A stretch of 5,603 nucleotides of DNA, from assembly GCA_023248175.1 (NCBI GenBank), contig JAHFFC010000015.1:1-5603 (forward strand), in the 5' to 3' direction. The first letter of the stretch is position 1, and each line of letters starts with the position of its first letter. The notes beneath the pieces are model-generated. The model was given only the letters and a program-made list of their open reading frames with translations. It was not told the origin of the DNA and ran no database searches. Positions 1 through 5,603 of this stretch are shown piece after piece. A program made the translations under genes and the position numbers. This stretch comes from Candidatus Omnitrophota bacterium (lineage in GTDB: Bacteria > Omnitrophota > Gorgyraeia > JACOVV01).

Positions 1-425
1 TCCAAAATCTCCCGCTCGAGCCGTTCCTTTTCTTGTTTTGCGTTGAATTTGCTCAACGTTTCCTGAATCACAAAAGGAAGAGCTATGGAGTAACCCTCTT
101 CTTTGGAGACATAGTCATAGGCCCCTTCTTTGATGAGTTCAGCAGCAACCTTCTGGTCCTTCTGTCCTGTGACCATGATTACCGGTGTCGTTACCTGATT
201 ATGGTGAAGTTTTTGAAGGGTTTCCAATCCGTTCATCCCGGGCATGTTGAAGTCGCAAAGAATCACGTTAAAATTCGCTTTCTTCACCTTTTCCACTGCC
301 TCTTCCCCGGAACGCGCCACCTCGACCACGCATTCCAAATAAGGGTTCTTGGAAAGAATCCGTGTGACGATTTCAACATCCATAACGCTGTCCTCAACCA
401 ACAAAACACGAATCGGTTCGCTCAT
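1..425 (-). CDS. Response regulator with N-terminal receiver domain (3' end outside window)
   Basis: The frame opens at ATG 425-423 and stays open to the left edge (141 complete codons), so the C-terminal output region is missing. Residues 1 to about 122 form a CheY-like receiver domain. The acidic pair E11-D12 follows a hydrophobic strand (IRVLLVED). D58 in CDFNMPGMNG is the predicted phospho-acceptor, T86 sits in VIMVTG, and K108 in YVSK is the conserved lysine. After the last receiver helix the chain becomes a charged, probably coiled-coil linker (residues about 125-141, rich in K, E, R and L). Such a linker usually connects a receiver to a further domain (PAS, kinase, GGDEF or similar), but none is visible here. 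The start codon overlaps the stop of the upstream kinase gene as ATGA, implying translational coupling. The expected role is to take phosphate from that kinase in the cytoplasm. The receiver assignment is very sure; the output and target are unknown. Confidence 0.93.
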   Translation of the reverse strand, partial: MSEPIRVLLVEDSVMDVEIVTRILSKNPYLECVVEVARSGEEAVEKVKKANFNVILCDFNMPGMNGLETLQKLHHNQVTTPVIMVTGQKDQKVAAELIKEGAYDYVSKEEGYSIALPFVIQETLSKFNAKQEKERLEREIL

Positions 426-3118
426 TTCATCACTTCCACTGACGGCTGAGGTGTCAGCTTGACGGGTTCCACTGGCAAGGTAAAGAAGAAAGTGGTTCCA
501 CTCCCCGCGCCCGACTCCAGCCGGATTTTCCCGCCATGTTTTTCAACGATTTTCTTCACGATCACTAACCCCGCCCCTGTCCCCTCCACTTTTTCAGCCC
601 CCGGTAAACGTTGGAACAGTTTGAAAACTTTGTCCAAATATTCTTTGGGAATTCCTATTCCGTTATCCCGGACATAAAATTCGTAAAGGTTATTTTTCTT
701 AGCACAGCCAATCTCAACCACAGGATTACTTTTATCATTATACTTAATCGCGTTGGAAATTAAATTATGAAAAACCTGCTGGATCCGGACGCGATCACAT
801 GGGATCGTCGGCAGAGGCCCAATCCGGAGGTTTACCTTTTTCTCGGTAATGGCGTAAACCAAATTTTTACTGACTTCTTCCAAAACTTGTACTAAGTCCA
901 CCGGCTCAAATGGATTTCCCTGGCGGGAGATGCGGGAGAGGTCTAAGAGATTTTCAATGAGCCGTGTCATCCGCTTGGATGCCTCTTGAATGGACTCCAT
1001 GTACTCTTTTCCTTTCGGATCCAACTTGTCAGCGTAATCCTGCAGGACAAAACGGCTGAAAGCGTCAATGCCACGCAGGGGTTCCTTTAAATCATGTGAG
1101 ACAATATAGGTGAAATCGTCCAGCTCCTTGTTGAATTCCGCCAGGGAGGCATTGGCCAATGCCAGTTCCCTGGTCCGCTGTTCTACCTTTAACTCTAAGT
1201 TGGTGTAGAGCCCCTGCAACTCATGGGTCATTTTGTTAAATTCATTCGCCAGCTCTTCCAATTCATCCCCCGTCTGCAGTGGAATGCGGTAATTGAGCTG
1301 TCCCCCCCCTATGACTTTCGCCCCCTGGGAAAGTTCTTGAATCGGCATGGTAATCGCGCGGGTGGTGTAGATAATCACCGCAATTCCTCCAATGATGATC
1401 AACAAAACAATCCCGATGATCACACCGTTGATTAAAACTACCCTCTTTTCCAGCTGATCCAATGCGAGGGAGTTCTTCTCTTTTTCTTCATCCAACACCT
1501 CCAGTAGAGTCTTTTGCTGGGTAGAAGCCAGTCCTTCCTTTTCTTTTGTCTTGCTCCACAACTGATCGGCTGTTTCGATGAGGTGCGTCGCCGCCACCCG
1601 AATCTCTTGAAATAACCGATCCAAGTTATCTCCCACGCCTTTTTCTTTTTCAGTGAGTGCCACTTTTAACTGATCTAAATTTTGAAGAATCTCCAGCAAT
1701 TTTGTTTCGTAGAATTCTTTGGCGCCGCCATCTCTATTGACCAGATACTGGCTCAAGTTTCCAACGGAATCGGATACCGACTGCAAAAGAGCCACCGCCA
1801 GTTTCATTTTGGGAAGGAATTCCTGCCGCACCGAATCAACTTCATTTTTCTTTGTCAGCATCTCCGCTTCCTGCGCGAGGAATCCATTGACTTCTTTTTC
1901 GAAATTCTTCAATAATTTCCGCAGCTCTTGTATCGAGCTGCGCTTTTCCTCATGATAGGACAAAATCTGCTGATCCCGCTCGGATAGGTTCTTGTTTATT
2001 TCCTCTAATTTCTTCAATATCGTCTGCTGGCGCTGTCCCCCCTGCCGATGAGGAAGGAATTTATTATATTCATTGAGATTTTTGTCGGCCTCCAATTTCA
2101 GCTGTTCATACTGTCTTCTATCTCTCTCATCGGAGGTCAGAAGAAACCGTTCCAAAGCAGTCCGGGTGTTCGAGACATAAATTCCCAAAAAAGAAGCCAC
2201 TTTCGTCGCTGGAATATCTTCAACGAAGGTCACTCCCAATCCGGTTTTGCGGGCGATTTGGCCCCGTTCCTGTTCAATCAACTCGATCAGCAGTCCCTGG
2301 ATTTGATGTTCAACTCCTCCGATATTCTCAAGGGTACCGGCGCAGGCTTGATGATGCTTTAAAACTTCTTGAGCTAGCTCCATTAAGGATGCCTCCACTT
2401 TTTTTAGAGAATCGTGCTGGCTCTGTTCATTGGGAACAAGGACATAATTTTCTAGTACAGACTGCATCCTTGTGAGTTCCTCTGAAAACTCCTGAAATGA
2501 ACTAAACTGTTGAGCGGAGAAACCCATCATGCTTTGATCCAGAATCGAAGAGAAATCCATTATCCTTTTCCTGTAGTTAGATAAATGAGCCAACACAGGC
2601 AGGTAGTGAGACTGAATTAGAAAGAGATCGTTTTCCTCCTGCAATCTTTCCTGTTCCGATTGAATTAAAAGAGAAATTTGATCGAGTACCGTTTGTCTCT
2701 CTTTGAAAAACTGCTGACGGCTCTGCTGCCAGTTTTCTTCCTCTTTCTTCACAGTCTCTGAAAGCTGGCGCACCTGCTGGTAAGCAATTTTAATTCGAGC
2801 CAGAAGACCTTTCTCTTCGTCAGTCACGAGATAGGGAGAAAACCGCTCAAGAATTTTCTCTGTCCCTTGAGAAGATTGAAGGTATTGATTCCAATCAGCG
2901 GGATTGGCGCTGGCTAAAGCGTATTTCAAATCCTTCTGGGACTGTGCCAGCTGGATTCCCAAAAGAGCCGATTCATGAATCGCAGGGACATCTCGGCGCA
3001 GGCTTTCATAGACCCCTTCATAGGTTTGACGAAGACTGAGGACAGCGGTGGCTCCTAATGTAAAAACCAGAACAAAAATAACCGCAAAACTCAGGCTGAG
3101 CTTTTGAGAAATTTTCAT
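422..3118 (-). CDS. Membrane sensor histidine kinase with large helical periplasmic region, HAMP, HisKA and HATPase domains
   Basis: This is an inner-membrane sensor kinase of 898 residues if it starts at ATG 3118. That start gives a normal N-terminus: MKISQK followed by a membrane segment (about 7-29). The frame is open further, to an ATG at 3196, but those 26 extra codons lie in a palindromic repeat. Residues about 43-560 form a helical, Q/E/K/L-rich extracytoplasmic region of four tandem units. Next come a second membrane segment (about 561-583, VIIGIVLLIIIGGIAVII), a HAMP domain (about 584-637, with P592 and the GDELEELANEF segment) and a coiled-coil linker. HisKA has the H-box YIVSHDLKEPLRGI with the phospho-acceptor H675. 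The HATPase domain shows the N-box (HNLISNAIKYND, N785 and N789), G1 (DNGIGIP, D818), an F-box (VFKLFQRL) and G2 (GTGAGL, 846-851), so it looks active. The H-box resembles phytochrome-type kinases, but there is no PAS or GAF domain. The signal is unknown; the partner is probably the overlapping response regulator. Confidence 0.95.
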   Translation of the reverse strand: MKISQKLSLSFAVIFVLVFTLGATAVLSLRQTYEGVYESLRRDVPAIHESALLGIQLAQSQKDLKYALASANPADWNQYLQSSQGTEKILERFSPYLVTDEEKGLLARIKIAYQQVRQLSETVKKEEENWQQSRQQFFKERQTVLDQISLLIQSEQERLQEENDLFLIQSHYLPVLAHLSNYRKRIMDFSSILDQSMMGFSAQQFSSFQEFSEELTRMQSVLENYVLVPNEQSQHDSLKKVEASLMELAQEVLKHHQACAGTLENIGGVEHQIQGLLIELIEQERGQIARKTGLGVTFVEDIPATKVASFLGIYVSNTRTALERFLLTSDERDRRQYEQLKLEADKNLNEYNKFLPHRQGGQRQQTILKKLEEINKNLSERDQQILSYHEEKRSSIQELRKLLKNFEKEVNGFLAQEAEMLTKKNEVDSVRQEFLPKMKLAVALLQSVSDSVGNLSQYLVNRDGGAKEFYETKLLEILQNLDQLKVALTEKEKGVGDNLDRLFQEIRVAATHLIETADQLWSKTKEKEGLASTQQKTLLEVLDEEKEKNSLALDQLEKRVVLINGVIIGIVLLIIIGGIAVIIYTTRAITMPIQELSQGAKVIGGGQLNYRIPLQTGDELEELANEFNKMTHELQGLYTNLELKVEQRTRELALANASLAEFNKELDDFTYIVSHDLKEPLRGIDAFSRFVLQDYADKLDPKGKEYMESIQEASKRMTRLIENLLDLSRISRQGNPFEPVDLVQVLEEVSKNLVYAITEKKVNLRIGPLPTIPCDRVRIQQVFHNLISNAIKYNDKSNPVVEIGCAKKNNLYEFYVRDNGIGIPKEYLDKVFKLFQRLPGAEKVEGTGAGLVIVKKIVEKHGGKIRLESGAGSGTTFFFTLPVEPVKLTPQPSVEVMK
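1439..2992 (-). repeat. Four tandem ~130-residue helical units in the kinase sensor region
   Basis: Counting residues from the ATG at 3118, the units start near residues 43, 172, 301 and 434 (base ranges 2992-2606, 2605-2219, 2218-1820 and 1819-1439). The openings are DVPAIHESALLGI, YLPVLAHLSNYRK, DIPATKVASFLGI and FLPKMKLAVALLQ. Each has a proline (P45, P174, P303, P436) and, exactly 34 residues later, an aromatic residue (Y79, F208, Y337, Y470). The spacing between prolines is 129, 129 and 133, and the fourth unit ends at the second membrane helix. Units 1 and 3 share D[VI]PA and [LF]LGI, while units 2 and 4 share [YF]LP, so the present form may come from duplication of a two-unit block of about 260 residues. 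The pattern recalls ligand-binding helical bundles of the 4HB_MCP or HBM (helical bimodular) type, but that family link is inference. The repeat is visible only at protein level. Confidence 0.7.
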
Positions 3119-3133
3119 TAAGGAATGAAGTCT

Positions 3134-3184
3134 CCCCGCAGCATCATACCTGAGGCAGATCAGCCTTCGGCTGAAGCTGCGGGG
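3134..3184. repeat. Hairpin 1: 9-bp stem with nested inner hairpin
   Basis: CCCCGCAGC (3134-3142) pairs perfectly with GCTGCGGGG (3176-3184). Inside the loop, CAGCC (3161-3165) pairs with GGCTG (3169-3173) around a TTC loop, giving a stem with a side hairpin. This shape is like the imperfect palindromes recognised by IS200-related REP transposases, although no such enzyme gene is nearby. In transcripts of the minus strand the 5'-side GGGGAGA that follows the stem lies 12 bases before the kinase ATG at 3118 and is the only purine-rich ribosome-binding candidate for that start. Confidence 0.7.
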
Positions 3185-3197
3185 GTATCTTTTCATC

Positions 3198-3224
3198 CCC
3201 CTCTCCCTTTTTAAGGGAGAGGGG
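3198..3224. repeat. Hairpin 2: 12-bp perfect stem, 3-base loop
   Basis: CCCCTCTCCCTT (3198-3209) pairs with AAGGGAGAGGGG (3213-3224) around TTT. The stem is strong enough to block or pause transcription, but neither side is followed by a run of T in the RNA sense, so it is not a standard intrinsic terminator. It begins two bases downstream of the lgt stop codon and could act as an RNA-stabilising 3' structure. On the minus strand it places GGAG six bases before an ATG at 3196, inside the stem. Confidence 0.75.
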
Positions 3225-3226
3225 AT

Positions 3227-4027
3227 TTATGTGGTACCCCGTGGCAAGACCACGGGGAAATCTATTTCATTATCGTACAACCCTTGTCCCTTCTTTTGTC
3301 GAAAGATAAACAGTAATGCCCCACTCAGTATCGCCAAGGGAATGCTAATGAGTTGCGCTAACGTAAGCCCCGACCAAACAGGGAGACTGTCTCCCCGCAG
3401 GAATTCAACCCCAAACCGCCCCAGAGAATAAAGAAAAAGATACGCTAAACCGATTTCTCCGGTGAAACGTTTTCTCTTCCGCCATTGAAGCAGAGCCAAA
3501 AAGATGACAAACAAACCAATGGAAGAGTACAGCTGTGTCGGGTGAATCGGGATCAGGCGGTTGGGGAAATAAACTCCAAAAATAGAGTGGGTCGGTTTTC
3601 CAAAACAACAGCCGTTCAAGAAACAGCCAATCCTCCCAATGGAATGGGCTAATGCTAAATAGGGACTCACCAAATCAGCGGTTTCCAAGAATGGTATTTT
3701 CTTTATCCAAAGATAGAAAAGCGCTACTAAAAACCCCGCTAAAAACCCCCCGTACCAGACTAATCCTCCATGATCCAAGCGAAGGATTTGATAAAGATTA
3801 ACCGAGTAGAAATCCCAATTAATAGCAATATAGAGAACCCTCGCCCCGACAATTCCTCCGACAAGGGTAAAGAAGAAAAGGTTGGCCAGTTGATCCTGAT
3901 GGATTTTAGCGCCGATTCGCCGGGCGTATCGAGCCGCTAAAGAACTGGAAACTAGATAAGCAACGGCCAGCATCAGTCCGTAGGAGTAACAAGTGAAGGG
4001 TCCCAGCTTAAAAAGGATGGGATGCAT
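3227..4027 (-). CDS. lgt: Prolipoprotein diacylglyceryl transferase
   Basis: Lgt is the inner-membrane enzyme that moves the diacylglyceryl group of phosphatidylglycerol onto the lipobox cysteine of prolipoproteins, the first step of lipoprotein maturation before LspA. The 266-residue product has the usual length and about seven hydrophobic segments. It begins MHPILFKLGPFTCYSYGLML, typical of the family. HGGLVWYGGF (86-95) carries the conserved histidine H86. The Lgt signature GRIGCFLNGCCFGKPT spans 131-146, with R132 and N138 as the conserved polar residues. HPTQLY (162-167) and LGRFGVEFLRGD (202-213) complete the set. The only start that keeps the N-terminal motif is ATG 4027; no strong Shine-Dalgarno sequence precedes it. 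The last nine residues (258-266) are encoded in or beside a palindromic repeat and do not look like family sequence. A 144-bp gap separates it from the formyltransferase, and it may read through into the kinase gene because no terminator is visible. Confidence 0.97.
   Translation of the reverse strand: MHPILFKLGPFTCYSYGLMLAVAYLVSSSLAARYARRIGAKIHQDQLANLFFFTLVGGIVGARVLYIAINWDFYSVNLYQILRLDHGGLVWYGGFLAGFLVALFYLWIKKIPFLETADLVSPYLALAHSIGRIGCFLNGCCFGKPTHSIFGVYFPNRLIPIHPTQLYSSIGLFVIFLALLQWRKRKRFTGEIGLAYLFLYSLGRFGVEFLRGDSLPVWSGLTLAQLISIPLAILSGALLFIFRQKKGQGLYDNEIDFPVVLPRGTT
3237..3257. repeat. Hairpin 3: 8-bp perfect stem inside the lgt 3' end
   Basis: CCCCGTGG (3237-3244) pairs with CCACGGGG (3250-3257) around CAAGA. 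The palindrome lies within the lgt reading frame and encodes Lgt residues 258-264 (PVVLPRG), just before the stop codon at 3229-3227. Those residues follow the last membrane helix and the charged tail, so they are unlikely to matter for catalysis. Confidence 0.7.
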
Positions 4028-4036
4028 TTACGATTA

Positions 4037-4065
4037 AGTTTATTTCATTGCATCAGGAAAATCAA
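4037..4065 (-). promoter_or_regulatory. Possible sigma-70-type promoter for lgt
   Basis: On the minus strand TTGATT (4065-4060) and TAAACT (4042-4037) are separated by 17 bases, each matching four of six consensus positions. The expected transcription start would fall only a few bases before the lgt ATG at 4027, giving a nearly leaderless message. That would fit the lack of a clear ribosome-binding site, but the match is weak and AT-rich sequence produces such matches by chance. Confidence 0.2.
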
Positions 4066-4171
4066 GATGAGAATTGACAACCTCTGCGATTCAGACAGTG
4101 TGTAAGCCTGCGGCGATTTTTGCGTAAAATTTTCTAATCAAAAACTTGGGATTCTATTTTTGGCTCTCCCC

Positions 4172-5161
4172 CTATTTTTTTAACCCTTTAGAAGTGTAAA
4201 TGGCTCGATATTGGAGGGCTTTTTCTAAGTACTTGACGGGCGTGTAAAAACGATCGCCCACCTTAATTTTTCCATTAACACCTATCCCTCTGTCATTGGT
4301 GACACTGCTCACCACTAAACTCCCTTGATCAGCTGCGACGAACAATTTCCCTTCGCTGATTCGATAAACCAATCCCCTTTGAAAAGGGTGAAAAAAGATT
4401 GCATCTGCCCTCGTGGTTAAACATTTTTTGATCCTAACCTTGGCGCCGTTGACGAAGGTACTTGCCCCTTTGTAAGGATCGTCAAACGCGCAGATAAACC
4501 GTTCAATCTCTTTCAGTTTCCATCCCCAATCGATGTAACCATGAATGTCTGTAGCAAATCTAGGCCAGTAGGTACTACGATGTTCTTTTTGTCCCTTTAG
4601 TGTAAATGCTTTGTCCTGTTGAACCTCTTTGACAAATTCCTTCAATAGAAAACGGTATTGTGCTACCGCGTAATTCTGATAATCCATGGGTAATCTGCAT
4701 GACAGTGGATAAGTGAATTCTTTATATTTGATGATTTTACCGGTGTCAATGCCAGGATCGACTTGATGCAAAGTGATATAACTTTTCCGTTCATTTCTTA
4801 AAACCTTCCAAGACCACGGCCCTCCACCTCGATCCTGTGGAAGTTTACTGGGATGGAGATTGACTAATTTCCCACCAAATTGACCTATCAGTCTTGATTT
4901 AAATATCCAAGTGGCTCCAAAAGACACGCCGAGAGTCTGTTTTGTTATTTTGTTAAAGATTTTTCTATCGGAATTAACATCTTGAGAAACAATAACCTCA
5001 AAGGGCTCATCCTCTAGAAGGTCAAAATCAAGTTCCTTCTCATGTCTTTCACTTGTCACTACCACTACCTTAAAGCCATCCTTTAGCAATCCTGACGCGA
5101 ACTCAATCAGTATTTGTCCTCCCCCCAGAAGCATCCACTGGTCCACCCTTCCAAATTTCAT
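4172..5161 (-). CDS. Formyltransferase family protein, probable sugar N-formyltransferase
   Basis: The 329-residue protein has two parts of the formyltransferase fold. Residues about 8-180 form the catalytic domain, with the signature NLHPSKLPQDRGGGP (101-115), where N101 and H103 are the expected catalytic pair. It continues into LHQVDPGIDTGKI (131-143), with D139 the likely catalytic aspartate. Residues about 205-310 match the C-terminal domain of Fmt-type enzymes (GYIDWGWKLKEIERFICAFDDPYKGAST, and GDRFYTP near 302). Such enzymes transfer formyl from N10-formyltetrahydrofolate to an amine. The N-terminus (MLLGGGQILIEFASGLL) lacks the MRIVFMGTP-like opening of methionyl-tRNA formyltransferase, and no def gene is adjacent. 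Together with the cytidylyltransferase 26 bp upstream, this suggests formylation of an amino sugar for a surface glycan; the substrate is inference. ATG 5161 is preceded by GAGGA with an 8-base spacer, a good ribosome-binding site. No signal peptide is seen, so it should be cytoplasmic. Confidence 0.85.
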   Translation of the reverse strand: MKFGRVDQWMLLGGGQILIEFASGLLKDGFKVVVVTSERHEKELDFDLLEDEPFEVIVSQDVNSDRKIFNKITKQTLGVSFGATWIFKSRLIGQFGGKLVNLHPSKLPQDRGGGPWSWKVLRNERKSYITLHQVDPGIDTGKIIKYKEFTYPLSCRLPMDYQNYAVAQYRFLLKEFVKEVQQDKAFTLKGQKEHRSTYWPRFATDIHGYIDWGWKLKEIERFICAFDDPYKGASTFVNGAKVRIKKCLTTRADAIFFHPFQRGLVYRISEGKLFVAADQGSLVVSSVTNDRGIGVNGKIKVGDRFYTPVKYLEKALQYRAIYTSKGLKK

Positions 5162-5165
5162 CTAT

Positions 5166-5174
5166 TCATTCCTC
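5166..5174 (-). promoter_or_regulatory. Ribosome-binding site of the formyltransferase gene
   Basis: In the 26-bp gap after the cytidylyltransferase stop, the minus strand reads AAAAGAGGAATGAATAG before ATG 5161. The AGAGGA core lies eight bases from the start. An ATG inside this spacer reads into a stop after three codons and is out of frame, so 5161 is the start. Confidence 0.6.
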
Positions 5175-5187
5175 TTTTAATGTTCAA

Positions 5188-5603
5188 TCAATATGTGATC
5201 TTTTTAAAACGAATTTCTTTGTTCATTTCCCTCACCGATTCGTTTTCATCCAGGAAATCAATGATTCTCTCCATTGTAAAATAAGGATTGTCCCGATCCA
5301 AAGAATCAAAAATCGCCTTGACCACCTTAAAATCTTCTTCAGTATCAAGGCAATATCTCAAATCAGGCCTTCTTAGTTTTCCGTGGGCCTCTACGTTACA
5401 AATTCTAAACTCATTCGGCCTGTTGCGGACATAAAAAGTGACGTGTTCACGATCTGCGGGGTGTTTTCCCAACTGCTCCACTTTTTCCAGGACCGGGAAA
5501 TCAACAATCTCAACGGTTGATCCATCCGGGAACGTATCAATGAGATTGTTACAGGTGTAATCCATTCTATTTTTGAGGTGAGTTTCCAAAACTTGTTGGA
5601 TCA
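5188..5603 (-). CDS. SpsF/CMP-sugar cytidylyltransferase family protein, C-terminal part (5' end outside window)
   Basis: The frame is open from the right edge to TGA 5190-5188, 137 residues visible. A TTG at 5589 could be read as a start, but codons upstream of it (IQQV) are open and continue a helix, so the gene is truncated by the window edge. The visible part matches the C-terminal half of SpsF-type nucleotidyltransferases (COG1861-like, related to CMP-Kdo and CMP-nonulosonate synthetases). It has MDYTCNN, then FPDGSTVEI, then the ADREHVTFYVRNRP block, and LRYCLDTEEDFKVVKAIF, followed by a C-terminal helix pair ending in MNKEIRFKKITY. These enzymes use CTP to activate sugars for polysaccharide or flagellin glycosylation in the cytoplasm. 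In relatives the FP.G segment is usually followed by LDVEV; here it reads STVEI, so one acidic residue seems replaced. The N-terminal nucleotide-binding motif cannot be seen. It is the upstream partner of the formyltransferase. The family is fairly sure, the sugar unknown. Confidence 0.8.
   Translation of the reverse strand, partial: IQQVLETHLKNRMDYTCNNLIDTFPDGSTVEIVDFPVLEKVEQLGKHPADREHVTFYVRNRPNEFRICNVEAHGKLRRPDLRYCLDTEEDFKVVKAIFDSLDRDNPYFTMERIIDFLDENESVREMNKEIRFKKITY

Larger units (their letters stand above)
3134..3257. repeat. Composite palindromic repeat element (three hairpins), REP/MITE-like
   Basis: Three perfect inverted repeats stand almost end to end between lgt and the kinase gene: 3134-3142/3176-3184 (9 bp, with a smaller hairpin inside), 3198-3209/3213-3224 (12 bp) and 3237-3244/3250-3257 (8 bp). 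The G/C-rich arms, the density of stems and the absence of any conserved protein in this stretch suggest a dispersed intergenic repeat of the REP or MITE class. The element overlaps the last codons of lgt and reaches to within 16 bases of the preferred kinase start. Only one copy is in the window, so its repetitive nature is inferred from structure, not shown. I see no transposase and no clear target-site duplication. Confidence 0.6.

Noticed and set aside
33..449. Plus-strand open frame of 138 codons
   Set aside because: It lies antisense to the response regulator, whose receiver motifs are unmistakable; the plus-strand translation shows no family features.
2048..2362. Plus-strand open frame of 104 codons
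   Set aside because: Antisense to the repeated sensor region of the kinase, with no recognisable protein features or ribosome-binding site.
3198..3224. Intrinsic terminator for lgt
   Set aside because: The stem is strong, but in the minus-strand RNA it is followed by GGATGAAAAG, not by a run of U; on the plus strand only ATTTAT follows.
3405..3608. Minus-strand open frame of 67 codons
   Set aside because: It is another frame inside lgt, over the conserved HPTQLY and GRIGCF regions; composition is rich in P, F and S and looks non-coding.
4074..4079. Perfect TTGACA -35 box on the plus strand
   Set aside because: No acceptable -10 box lies at 16-18 bases, and no plus-strand gene follows.
5587..5589. 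TTG as the start of a short 133-residue protein
   Set aside because: The frame is open to the window edge, and the family alignment requires a long N-terminal nucleotide-binding half upstream, so the TTG is an internal leucine codon.

Overview
The window is a minus-strand block of five genes from a bacterium that I cannot place in a phylum. It has moderate base composition, and the genes are closely packed except around a cluster of palindromes. Read in the direction of transcription (right to left), the order is: the 3' end of a SpsF-type cytidylyltransferase gene (cut by the right edge), a formyltransferase, lgt (prolipoprotein diacylglyceryl transferase), a palindromic repeat element, a large membrane histidine kinase, and a response regulator (cut by the left edge). 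I see no credible plus-strand gene, no RNA gene, no CRISPR array and no transposase.

Right part (4172-5603): the cytidylyltransferase and the formyltransferase are 26 bp apart and probably cotranscribed. The first family makes CMP-activated acidic sugars. The second has the formyltransferase active-site signature but an N-terminus unlike housekeeping methionyl-tRNA formyltransferase. Together they look like the end of a surface-glycan or flagellin-glycan sugar pathway with an N-formylated sugar; the exact sugar is inference. 

Middle (3119-4171): lgt has all the family signatures and sits behind a 144-bp gap. Its last codons run into a compact palindromic element at 3134-3257, made of three perfect-stem hairpins. 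This element supplies the last residues of Lgt and fills the whole lgt-kinase gap. It also creates a ribosome-binding-like sequence and an in-frame ATG that would add a spurious-looking 26-residue extension to the kinase.

Left part (1-3118): the kinase and the response regulator overlap by four bases (ATGA), so they form a translationally coupled two-component pair. The most striking feature of the window is the kinase sensor region. About 520 residues between the two membrane segments are helical and are made of four tandem units of about 130 residues. They can be aligned without gaps over their first 39 residues, with an invariant proline followed 34 residues later by a Tyr or Phe. Units 1 and 3, and units 2 and 4, resemble each other most, which suggests a duplicated two-module helical sensor.
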